22,003 bases of DNA from JBCDCB01 sp039182735 (GTDB lineage Bacteria > Planctomycetota > Phycisphaerae > Phycisphaerales > UBA1924), in NCBI GenBank assembly GCA_039182735.1, contig JBCDCB010000048.1:1-22003 (forward strand). The letters run 5' to 3'. A program made the translations under genes and the position numbers. The notes below the pieces were generated by a model that saw only the letters and a program-made list of their open reading frames with translations, made no database searches and was not told the DNA's origin. Below are positions 7,229 through 14,916 of this stretch, piece after piece. How positions within the stretch are numbered: the first letter of the stretch is position 1; every line of letters begins with the position of its first letter.

Positions 7229-9715
7229 ATGACTTCCCAGCCCACCATCACGCTCCCGCACCATCTCCACGAACGCACGCTCGCGCTCAACGAACTCGAT
7301 GTCTGCCCCGACGGCGCGTTCGTCCTCTGCTGGCTCCACCACGCGATCCGCGACCACGAGAACCCCGCCCTCGACGCCGCGCTCACCATCGCCAACGCGC
7401 TCGCCAAGCCCGTGCTCGTGTACCAGGGCCTCGCCGGCAACCACCGCTTCAACAGCGACCGCCACCACACCTTCATCATGCAGGGCGCACGCGACCTCCA
7501 AACCGCTCTCCGCGATCGCGGCATCGCCTACGCCTTCCACCTGCCCACCGATCCGAACACGCCTTCTCCGCTCCGCCGCCTGCTTGACCGCGCGTGCGCG
7601 TTCGTCACCGAAGACTTCCCCGCGCCGCCCTTCCCCCGCTGGACCGCAGCCCTCGCAGAGTGTGCGCCGTGTGCTGCGCTGGCCGTGGACAGCGCGTGTC
7701 TCATGCCGATGCGCCTGCTAAGCACGCGCTACGAACGCGCCTTCAAGTTCCGCGACAAAGCCAAGAAGGAGTGGCGCGCCCGCCTGCGCGAAGCGTGGAC
7801 CGACACCGAGCCGACCGTCGCCCCCTTGCAACTCGACCCCGACCTGCTCGGCTTCGAACCGCTCGACCTGCAACACGCCGACCTCGACGAGCTGTGCGCA
7901 CGCTGCGACATCGACCACAGCATCCCGCCGGTCCCACAAACCCCAGGGGGCACAGACGCGGGCTATCAACGCTGGCGTGCCTTCGTTGATCTCGGACACC
8001 TCGCTCGCTACGACAAGCGGCGGAATGACCCAAGCGATCCGGAAGCGGTTTCGGGCCTCTCCCCCTACCTCCACCACGGGCACGTCTCGCCGATGCGCAT
8101 CGGGCGCGAGGCCAACGACATCGGAGGCTCCGGCGCGGACAAGTTCCTCGACGAACTCCTCGTCTGGCGCGAACTGTCGTACAACTTCTGTGCGCACACT
8201 CCCGAGCAGACGCTCGAGTCATTGGATGCGCTCCCCGACTGGGCGCGCGAGACCCTGCGTGAGCACAAAGACGATCGTCGACCGTGCTACTCGTGGGACC
8301 GTCTCGCGAACCGTCAGGTGATTTCCTGGTGGCGTACACCGCAACAAGCGCTACGGAACCACGGTGCGATCCACAACAACATCCGCATGACGTGGGGCAA
8401 GATGATCGCGCAATGGGCGCGCTCTCCAGAAGAAGCGCTCCGCATCATGATCGACATCAACCACCGATTCGCACTCGACGGCAACAATCCAAACTCGTAC
8501 ACGGGAATCCTGTGGTGCCTCGGCGGCTTTGATCGTCCCTTTGAACCCGAGCAGAAAGTGCTCGGCACGGTGCGACCTCGCTCCTTTGAAATGCACCTGA
8601 AGCACGGCCAGAGCGGGTTTTACAAAGGGCCCGCAAGCGGTCGAACGCGACCTCCTGCTGCACTGCACGCCCTCGTGATCGGCGCCGGGATCACCGGTTT
8701 GAGTTGCGCACAGTTTCTACAGCATCTCGTGAGAGTCTCGATCTTGGATCGCGGCCGCATGCCAGGCGGGCGGATGTCTACTCGCATCGGGGACGACGTC
8801 GTGTTCGAACACGGCTGCCCCTCCTTTACCGTTACCGACCCCCGGTTTAGCAGATACGTGAAGTCGTGGATCGATGACGGCGTCTGCGCGACGTGGCGCC
8901 CGAGGCTCGCCGAGTGGCGAGACGGTGAACTTGTGAAAGACGAGTACGGCCCCACGCATATCGTCGGAACACCATCTTTCAACGCACTATTCGATCACCT
9001 CACCGAACGCGGCAACGGGATTCACGTCTCTGCCAAAGCCGTGACCTCGCTTCAACGCTGGCTCGGAGGCTGGAACGGCGTGCTCGAAGAGAACTTTCGG
9101 CACTCAGAACACCTCGCGCAGCATGCGGTCGTTCTGGCTATGGCACCCGAGCAGGCTATCCGATTGCTGGACAACGTAGACACACCGCTGCACGAGCCGC
9201 TCGCACGAATGCAGTCCGATCCACAGTGGATCGCAATGCTCACGACCGATCGACTCACGCAACTCCCACAGATCATTGACACACCGGATCACCCCGTACT
9301 TGCACGGATCGTGCGCGACAACGCCAAGCCGGGACGAAACGTCGTGCCGCACACCACGCGATTCGTGGTTCATGCCTCGCACGCATGGTCCCGCGAGCGC
9401 ATCGATGTCGATCGTGATGAGATCGCGCCCGCCCTCGCAGAAGCTTTCGCGTCGGTCGTCAGCACGATCGTGTCCGAACCAGTGAACGTTCAGGCTGCCC
9501 GCGCCCACCGCTGGAAGTACGCGCGCGTCAACAACCCGATCCCCGACCGCTGCCTGTTTGACCGGGAGCGCGGGCTCGTCGTCTGCGGTGAGGGCTTCGG
9601 CGGAACAGGCGTCGAAGCCGCCTTCCTCAGCGCCAACGCCGCCGCAGGACGCGTGCTGTCCCTGCGACCCCCGACACCGGCATGGAGTCCTTTCTCGGGC
9701 ATGCTCTTCCAGTGA
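7229..9715 (+). CDS. Fusion protein: class II-like DNA photolyase + renalase-like FAD-dependent oxidoreductase
   Basis: The 828-residue protein joins two flavoprotein domains. Residues 1 to about 455 resemble class II CPD photolyases: DGAFVLCWLHHAIRDHENP (antenna-domain start), SGLSPYLHHGHVSP, VWRELSYNFC, NNIRMTWGKMIAQW, and ALDGNNPNSYTGILWCLGGF with DRPF following. This half should repair cyclobutane pyrimidine dimers using light and FADH-. A linker at about 456-478 leads to a second domain with a Rossmann FAD motif VIGAGITGL (G485-G490), the family signature PGGRMSTRIGDDVVFEHG, HRWKYA near the end, and a closing flavin motif GEGFGGTGVEAAF at about 787. That half matches renalase-like/amine-oxidase-type oxidoreductases. 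Its role beside a photolyase is unknown; reducing or supplying flavin is one possibility. Sampled 60-base lines between about 8280 and 9250 are 55-63% GC, against 73% in a line near the gene start. No stop or frameshift separates the halves. Confidence 0.88.
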   Translation: MTSQPTITLPHHLHERTLALNELDVCPDGAFVLCWLHHAIRDHENPALDAALTIANALAKPVLVYQGLAGNHRFNSDRHHTFIMQGARDLQTALRDRGIAYAFHLPTDPNTPSPLRRLLDRACAFVTEDFPAPPFPRWTAALAECAPCAALAVDSACLMPMRLLSTRYERAFKFRDKAKKEWRARLREAWTDTEPTVAPLQLDPDLLGFEPLDLQHADLDELCARCDIDHSIPPVPQTPGGTDAGYQRWRAFVDLGHLARYDKRRNDPSDPEAVSGLSPYLHHGHVSPMRIGREANDIGGSGADKFLDELLVWRELSYNFCAHTPEQTLESLDALPDWARETLREHKDDRRPCYSWDRLANRQVISWWRTPQQALRNHGAIHNNIRMTWGKMIAQWARSPEEALRIMIDINHRFALDGNNPNSYTGILWCLGGFDRPFEPEQKVLGTVRPRSFEMHLKHGQSGFYKGPASGRTRPPAALHALVIGAGITGLSCAQFLQHLVRVSILDRGRMPGGRMSTRIGDDVVFEHGCPSFTVTDPRFSRYVKSWIDDGVCATWRPRLAEWRDGELVKDEYGPTHIVGTPSFNALFDHLTERGNGIHVSAKAVTSLQRWLGGWNGVLEENFRHSEHLAQHAVVLAMAPEQAIRLLDNVDTPLHEPLARMQSDPQWIAMLTTDRLTQLPQIIDTPDHPVLARIVRDNAKPGRNVVPHTTRFVVHASHAWSRERIDVDRDEIAPALAEAFASVVSTIVSEPVNVQAARAHRWKYARVNNPIPDRCLFDRERGLVVCGEGFGGTGVEAAFLSANAAAGRVLSLRPPTPAWSPFSGMLFQ

Positions 9716-11283
9716 GCCGTGCCGTCGTCTGGTTCAAGCGGGATCTCCGCGTGCACGATCACGAGCCGCTCGTGCGCGCGAGCGAGCGCGGCGAGGTCGT
9801 CGGGCTCTACGTCTACGAACCCATCGTGCTCGAATCGCCCGAGCACGACGCCTCGCACCTGCGCTTCGTCAACGAGTGCCTCGCCGAGGTGCGCGAATCT
9901 CTTCGCGCCGCGGGCAGCGACCTGCTCGTCCGGCGCGGCGAGATGATCGCGACGCTCGCTCGCCTGCACGACGAGTTCCCCTTCGATGAACTGTGGAGCC
10001 ACGAAGAGACCGGGCTCCTCGCGACATACGAGCGCGACAAGCACGTCCGCGCCTGGTGCGAGCGCACCGGTGTGCGGTGGACCGAACTCGCGCAGCACGG
10101 CGTGGTCCGACCGCTCGCGTCGCGCGACGGCTGGGCGCGCTGCTGGAGCCGGCGTATGGCCCCCGAGCCCCTTGATCCGCCGAGCGCCCTGCGCGCGCCG
10201 GAACTCGCCGGCATCGATCGCGGCGAACTGCTCAACGCGGGTGATCTCGGCGTGGCGCCCACCGCCATCACGTGCGCACAGGCGGGCGGCGCCTCGCGTG
10301 CGCACGAACTGTTGCGGTCGTTCCTGCACGAACGCGGGCAGGAGTATCAGCGGGCGATGTCCTCGCCGGTGGATTCACCCGATGCGTGCAGCCGGCTGAG
10401 CGCACACCTTGCGTTCGGCTCGCTCTCGATCCGCGCGACGCACCACGCCGTGCGCGCACGCCTCAACGAGCTTGACGGCGATCGTTCGCGAGACGCCGGC
10501 GCGTGGAAACGCTCGATCAACTCGTTCGACAAGCGCCTCCGCTGGCACTGCCACTTCATCCAGAAGCTGGAAGACGAACCAGCGATCGAGCACCGCAACA
10601 TCAACCGCGCCTACAACGGCATGCGCACGGAAGACGTCGCCCGCTGGACCGACGAAGATCATCGGCGTTTCAAAGCGTGGAAAGATGGAGCCACAGGCTA
10701 CCCCATGATCGATGCGTGCATGCGCTGCCTTGCGCAGACCGGGTGGATCACGTTCCGTATGCGTGCGATGCTCGCGTCGTTCGCGTCTTACCACCTTTGG
10801 CTGCACTGGAAGCCCACAGCGGAGTTCCTTGCCACGCGCTTCCTCGACTTCGAGCCGGGCATCCACTACCCGCAGTTCCAGATGCAATCGGGCGTCACCG
10901 GGATCAACACGGTGCGCATCTACTCGCCCGCCAAGCAGGTGAGAGACCAAGACCCCACCGGCGTCTTCATCCGCGCGTGGGTCCCCGAGCTCGCGAGTAT
11001 CGACGACGCGCATCTTCCGGAACCGCACACCATGCCCGAGATGACCCAGCGTATGAGCGGGTGCGTGATCGGCGAGGACTACCCGGCGCCGATCGTCGAT
11101 CACGCGACCGCATACCGCGAGGCGAAGGAGCGCATCTTCGCGGTTCGACGGCGGGCGGAAACAAAGCGCGAGGCCCAGCGCGTCTACGACAAACACGGCT
11201 CACGCAAGCGCCCGGCGGGCGCTCGTCGCACGCATCCTCATGAAGACGATCGCGGCGGCGCGGTCGAGCGTCTCGATCGCTAG
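9682..11283 (+). CDS. Class I-type photolyase/cryptochrome family protein, divergent FAD-site subgroup
   Basis: A second light-dependent flavoprotein, either a photolyase or a cryptochrome. The N terminus AVVWFKRDLRVHDHEPLVRA is the classic antenna-domain start. The helical FAD-binding half has KRLRWHCHFIQKLEDEP (about residue 270 onward), YPMIDACMRCLAQTGWITFRM, and ASFASYHLWLHWKPTAEFLA. Where typical class I enzymes carry NNGxWQW next to the flavin, this one reads EPGIHYPQFQMQSGVTGIN (about residues 380-400), so two Trp are absent. The repair specificity is therefore uncertain. The frame starts at ATG 9682 (533 aa, 34-base overlap with the fusion gene). GTG 9712 is attractive because GTGA makes a four-base overlap and begins VSRAVVWF; neither start has a clear ribosome-binding site. 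The basic tail (KHGSRKRPAGARR) is extra. The gene is surely co-transcribed with the fusion gene. Confidence 0.88.
   Translation: MESFLGHALPVSRAVVWFKRDLRVHDHEPLVRASERGEVVGLYVYEPIVLESPEHDASHLRFVNECLAEVRESLRAAGSDLLVRRGEMIATLARLHDEFPFDELWSHEETGLLATYERDKHVRAWCERTGVRWTELAQHGVVRPLASRDGWARCWSRRMAPEPLDPPSALRAPELAGIDRGELLNAGDLGVAPTAITCAQAGGASRAHELLRSFLHERGQEYQRAMSSPVDSPDACSRLSAHLAFGSLSIRATHHAVRARLNELDGDRSRDAGAWKRSINSFDKRLRWHCHFIQKLEDEPAIEHRNINRAYNGMRTEDVARWTDEDHRRFKAWKDGATGYPMIDACMRCLAQTGWITFRMRAMLASFASYHLWLHWKPTAEFLATRFLDFEPGIHYPQFQMQSGVTGINTVRIYSPAKQVRDQDPTGVFIRAWVPELASIDDAHLPEPHTMPEMTQRMSGCVIGEDYPAPIVDHATAYREAKERIFAVRRRAETKREAQRVYDKHGSRKRPAGARRTHPHEDDRGGAVERLDR
11280..11283. other. Shared CTAG: tail-to-tail overlapping stop codons
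   Basis: The palindrome CTAG contains both stop codons: TAG of the plus-strand photolyase (11281-11283) and TAG of the minus-strand secreted protein (11280-11282 read in reverse). There is no spacer and no room for a terminator outside coding sequence. Confidence 0.85.
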
Positions 11284-14200
11284 AAGCAGAGCGTTCCGAG
11301 GTTGCTGACGACGAAGGTGACATCGGCGGTGGTCGTGAGGCCGTCGCCATTGACATCTCCGGGCGTGCCCGTCGCGCCCGGCGCACCCGCGCCGAGGTTA
11401 GAGACGACAAACGTGATGTCCGCGGTGGAGGTCTCTCCGTCGCCGTCGGCGTCGCCGGGGCACTCGCATTCGTCGGGCACGCCGTTGGCGTTGGCGTCGA
11501 TCGCGGGCAAGAGGTTCGTCGCCGGGATGACCTCCTTGGGCCCAACGCCCGCGGGGTCCCAGAGCAGCCGCGCGACCGCCGTGCCCTGACCCTCGTAGTG
11601 CTCGAAGACGATGGGGTAGAGCGTGTCGGCTTCGAGCGTGATCGACACGCCGAACTCGGTGGGCGTCATGTCCATCCACGCATCGACGAGTTGCACGCCG
11701 TCCACCCACAGGCGCGCGCCGTCGTTGGTCACGGTGAAGAACTCGTAGACGCCGGCGTCGGGCCCGGTGCGCACGAAGCCGGTCCACCGGTTGCTGAAGG
11801 TGTTGCCGTCCTGCCCGTCGGTGCTGAAGGGCGCGCCGTTGCCCCAGTCGAAGTCCACGACGGGATCGACGCGCGCGCGCCGGGTGCCCATGAACTCGAG
11901 CTCGTCGTATGACGTGAGCACGAGCCCGCCGCTCGCGATCGCCGCCGTCTCGGTCTGGTCGTTCAGCGCGTTGTCGTTGCAGTCGTCGGGATCGCCCGGG
12001 TCGCCGCCGGGATCGGTCGGCTCGGTCTGCCCGGTCGTGAGCCAGCGGAAGAGATTGAGCGCATACGCCTCGTTGTCGAGCCTGTTGATGTCCGTGCCCG
12101 CGCCGTTGAGATTGAAGAAGGTGTTGCGGTCGAAGTGCCCCGCGATGCGCCCGGTGCCGGCGGCGGCGATGGCGAGCGCCGCATCGTTCGCGCCGACCGT
12201 TCGGATCGAGCCGGGATCACCATCGTTGTTCCGTGTTTGTGCGCCGGGCATCGCGCGGACGATGAGCGTCGAGTTCACGCCGGGAATGTCCGTGGTCGGC
12301 ACGACGACGGGCGACACCCCTTCGCCGTCGAACGATTCGATCCCGTCGAGGATGGGGTGCGCGAGCGCAAGAAAGTCTCCATCGGCGCGGCTGAGCGCGT
12401 AGGTGCCCCGATCCTGCTGCATCACCCAGCCGAAGCGGTCGAGGAACTGCTGGTCGGAGTCCGGCGCGTCGGGCCAGCTCGACCCGAAGTTGGCGTCGGA
12501 GATGAAGAGCACGCCGCCGCCGCTGCGGACGTAGTCCTCGATCGCGTCGATCTGCTCGGTGGCGTAGACCGCGTTGTTCGACCCGAGCACGATGGCTTCG
12601 TACGCGTCGAGGTCGAGCGTCTCGAACGGGATCGCGGCGCCGGTCGTCTGCCCGGTCGTCGGCGCGCCGGCCTCGAGCGGTTCGATCATCTGCTCAACGA
12701 GGAATCCGTCGGTTCGCAGCGTCTCGGCGAGCTCGAACCACCCGTGGTTGCCGCCCTGGGTAGACATGTTCGTGATGTCGGCGAGCTGTTCCGTGCGAGA
12801 GAAGTCGTTGCCGGCTTCGAGGAATCCGCCGCTGCGATCCGCGCCGCGCACAAAGAGCACGCGCGGGCCGCCCGCGCGGACGAGCAGCGCCCAGTCTTCC
12901 CCGACCTCGGTCGGCGGCGCGCCGATCGTCGCGAGCGCTCCACCCGCGTACACGGTCGCCGGTCCCGCGAAGCGCCCGGTGCGCGGGTTGTACCAGCGCC
13001 CTGTGAAAACGCCGGACGCACCGGTGAGGTCGAGCTCGCCGGTGTTGGTGGTGTCGGGGTAGTAGATCGCGTAGACCTCGCCCGGCTTCTCGAAGACCTC
13101 GGCGCCGCCGAAGGTGCCCGACTCGCCGCTGACGAGATCGCGGTTGGGCGACATTTCCCAGAAGGGCGTGTTCTCTTCGATGAAGAGCCTGCAGTGCGTG
13201 GTTTCGCGCCAGAGTTGGTCGAAGTCGCGGAAGTCTTCGAGCGATTGGTCTTCGTCGTGCAGGAACCACTCGCCGCCGCCGCCCGAGAGCAGCACGTCCC
13301 AGATGACGCGTTTGCGGAAGTCGTCGAGGCTCGCAATGTCACGCGTGGGCGACGCGGAGGCGGGCTCATCCACCATCACGGGAATCGGCTTGCCCGACGC
13401 GGCGCTCGCGGCGCGGAAGTCCGCGACCGCTTGCCCCCATCCGTCGGCGACGCCCGCGCGTTGCAAGCTGGTGAGATCGATGTCCGCCTCGCCGAAGAAG
13501 GGCTGCCACGGGCCCGTCGCGCTCTGCCCGTTGCCCGCGTTGTGCACCGTGACCGGGTGGTCGTACGGATCCTGCCCCTTCACGGCGCGCGCGAACTCCA
13601 GCACGCGTGCCGAGCCCAGGTTCAGGTTGAGGTTGAACTCCTCGCTGATGTTCCACACGATCGCGTTGTGGTGCGCGAAGCGCGCGCACATCTCGCGATA
13701 GAAGAGCCGGCGCTCGTCGCCCAACTGCGCATCGTCGAGTTCTTCCTTGTTGGGCGTCTCGGCCTCGTTGAGCACGATGTGCAGCAGGATGCCGAGCGTT
13801 TGCGCGTGCGCGAAGACGATCTCCCACTGCTCCAGCTTGCTGATGTCGTAGGTGACGTTGTCGTTGTTGACGTTGCCGGTGCCGTCGATCGCGGGGTCCC
13901 GGTAGGGCCACGAATCCTGCGCATCACCCCCGATGTTCATGGGCAGGAAGTAAATGGAGTTCCCGCCGACCGAGGCGATGTAGTTGAGCGCACCGATGAT
14001 CCGGCGCCCGTCGTTGGGCTCGGGCGTGTCGGGGCTGTCCCAGTCGGGGTCGCCCGGGTTCCAATCCGCCTCGTGCGTCGGGAAGCGGTGCAGGCGGTCG
14101 GGCGTGTTGGGCCCGCGGTTGTTCGCGCTGAAGGTGTTGTCGAACCCGTAGTAGCCGAGCCAGTTCTCAGGCGAATCGACGCCGCCCTTGATGTAGAACC

Positions 14201-14726
14201 CGCCCTCGGCCCATCGCAGATAGTGCTCGCCCACGTACTGCAAGCGGCCCAAGGCGAGCGTGCCCGGCGCGCCCGGATCCACGGGAGCAATGGTGAACGC
14301 GTCCGAATCACCGTCGAACGACGCCGGTGCGCCGGCGCTGGGGTCCGGCGACTCGTCGGCGAGCACGGCGACCGCGACATTCGCGCCGGTGCGGAAGGAC
14401 GCGACGGCGCTCCACTGACCGGGCTCGTCGGGCACGAAACGCACGCGCCACACGTTGCCGGCGCCATTGCCGTTGCCATCGCCTGCGAAGAAACCCGGCA
14501 CCGAGTACGCCTGCGCGCTGGGCCCGGTGAAGGTGACCTGCAGGCGGTGATCGAGGAACGTGGCAGCGTCGGCCTCGCTCGCGGCGGGCCCGGCGTAGTC
14601 GATCGACAGCGCCTGCCACTCGATGAGCGGGCCGCTCACGGTGCCGGCGTGCGCGAGCGGCACCCCGAGTGCGCACGCCGTCGCGGTCGCCGCCATCGCT
14701 TGCCGAGTGTTGATGCGTCGTGCCAT
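11280..14726 (-). CDS. Large secreted multidomain protein: DUF5060-like / glycosidase-like barrel / ThuA-like / PA14-like / dockerin-like repeats
   Basis: This 1148-residue exported protein probably acts on polysaccharide or glycoprotein outside the cell. The signal peptide is residues 1-27 (RRINTRQ, a hydrophobic Ala-rich core, AHA cleavage). Residues 30-135 resemble DUF5060 (GFFAGDGNGNG, VRFVPDEPGQWSAVASF). From about 165 to 510 there is a TIM-barrel-like glycoside hydrolase region, with candidate acid/base Glu in WNISEEFN (362/363) and candidate nucleophile in PVMVDEPA (454). A collagen-binding/apiosidase-like beta domain follows (GEVYAIYYPDTTNTGELDL). A ThuA/GATase-like domain (RVLFVRGAD, EDYVRSGGGVLFISD) spans about 620-897. 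A PA14-like domain (FVRTGPDAGVYEFFTVTNDG, ARLWVDGV) spans about 940-1060, and two dockerin-like repeats close the protein. ATG at 14726 has GAGGAG eight bases upstream; a slightly longer frame lacks this. Substrate unknown. Confidence 0.85.
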   Translation of the reverse strand: MARRINTRQAMAATATACALGVPLAHAGTVSGPLIEWQALSIDYAGPAASEADAATFLDHRLQVTFTGPSAQAYSVPGFFAGDGNGNGAGNVWRVRFVPDEPGQWSAVASFRTGANVAVAVLADESPDPSAGAPASFDGDSDAFTIAPVDPGAPGTLALGRLQYVGEHYLRWAEGGFYIKGGVDSPENWLGYYGFDNTFSANNRGPNTPDRLHRFPTHEADWNPGDPDWDSPDTPEPNDGRRIIGALNYIASVGGNSIYFLPMNIGGDAQDSWPYRDPAIDGTGNVNNDNVTYDISKLEQWEIVFAHAQTLGILLHIVLNEAETPNKEELDDAQLGDERRLFYREMCARFAHHNAIVWNISEEFNLNLNLGSARVLEFARAVKGQDPYDHPVTVHNAGNGQSATGPWQPFFGEADIDLTSLQRAGVADGWGQAVADFRAASAASGKPIPVMVDEPASASPTRDIASLDDFRKRVIWDVLLSGGGGEWFLHDEDQSLEDFRDFDQLWRETTHCRLFIEENTPFWEMSPNRDLVSGESGTFGGAEVFEKPGEVYAIYYPDTTNTGELDLTGASGVFTGRWYNPRTGRFAGPATVYAGGALATIGAPPTEVGEDWALLVRAGGPRVLFVRGADRSGGFLEAGNDFSRTEQLADITNMSTQGGNHGWFELAETLRTDGFLVEQMIEPLEAGAPTTGQTTGAAIPFETLDLDAYEAIVLGSNNAVYATEQIDAIEDYVRSGGGVLFISDANFGSSWPDAPDSDQQFLDRFGWVMQQDRGTYALSRADGDFLALAHPILDGIESFDGEGVSPVVVPTTDIPGVNSTLIVRAMPGAQTRNNDGDPGSIRTVGANDAALAIAAAGTGRIAGHFDRNTFFNLNGAGTDINRLDNEAYALNLFRWLTTGQTEPTDPGGDPGDPDDCNDNALNDQTETAAIASGGLVLTSYDELEFMGTRRARVDPVVDFDWGNGAPFSTDGQDGNTFSNRWTGFVRTGPDAGVYEFFTVTNDGARLWVDGVQLVDAWMDMTPTEFGVSITLEADTLYPIVFEHYEGQGTAVARLLWDPAGVGPKEVIPATNLLPAIDANANGVPDECECPGDADGDGETSTADITFVVSNLGAGAPGATGTPGDVNGDGLTTTADVTFVVSNLGTLCF
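11295..11360 (-). repeat. Dockerin-like repeat, copy 2 (C-terminal)
   Basis: Encodes GDVNGDGLTTTADVTFVVSN plus LG: an EF-hand-like calcium loop (DxNxDG) followed by a helix. It is nearly the same as the copy 30 bp away. Confidence 0.8.
11391..11456 (-). repeat. Dockerin-like repeat, copy 1
   Basis: Encodes GDADGDGETSTADITFVVSN plus LG. Together with copy 2 it forms the two-repeat calcium-binding module typical of dockerin-like tails in planctomycete exported proteins. The helix sequence TADxTFVVSNLG is characteristic of the Phycisphaerae style and differs from clostridial dockerins. Confidence 0.8.
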
Positions 14727-14734
14727 GGTTCGCG

Positions 14735-14740
14735 CTCCTC
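14735..14740 (-). promoter_or_regulatory. Ribosome-binding site of the large secreted protein
   Basis: GAGGAG on the minus strand, eight bases before the ATG at 14726. It decides between this start and an upstream in-frame ATG at 14756. Confidence 0.6.
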
Positions 14741-14786
14741 GCTGGGGCCCGGTCATCGGGACCCGGGTGGAGCATGACCCGACTCG

Positions 14787-14803
14787 GGGATTGCCGCAAT
14801 CCC
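14787..14803. repeat. Perfect inverted repeat between chemoreceptor and secreted-protein genes
   Basis: GGGATTG-CCG-CAATCCC is a 7-bp perfect inverted repeat with a 3-base centre, extendable by C-G and T-A pairs past a bulged G. It lies 61 bp upstream of the secreted-protein ATG and 114 bp after the chemoreceptor stop, in a 190-bp gap between two minus-strand genes. It could be an operator or leader hairpin. In the plus direction it is followed by a T-rich stretch (ATCTTTCTTTG), but no plus-strand gene ends here. Confidence 0.4.
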
Positions 14804-14916
14804 GAACATCTTTCTTTGCAAGGACTTAGGCGTCCCGTTCGCCCACTCGATGGTCGGGATTGCGATCACGAACCAGCTCACAAAACCCGATCGCCACCCG
14901 TACGCGCGAGCCGGCA

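Noticed and set aside
12135..14777. An 880-codon open frame on the plus strand opposite the large secreted protein
   Set aside because: Composition is Arg/Val/Ala/Glu-rich with no motifs, and the opposite strand encodes recognisable domains with a signal peptide and ribosome-binding site.
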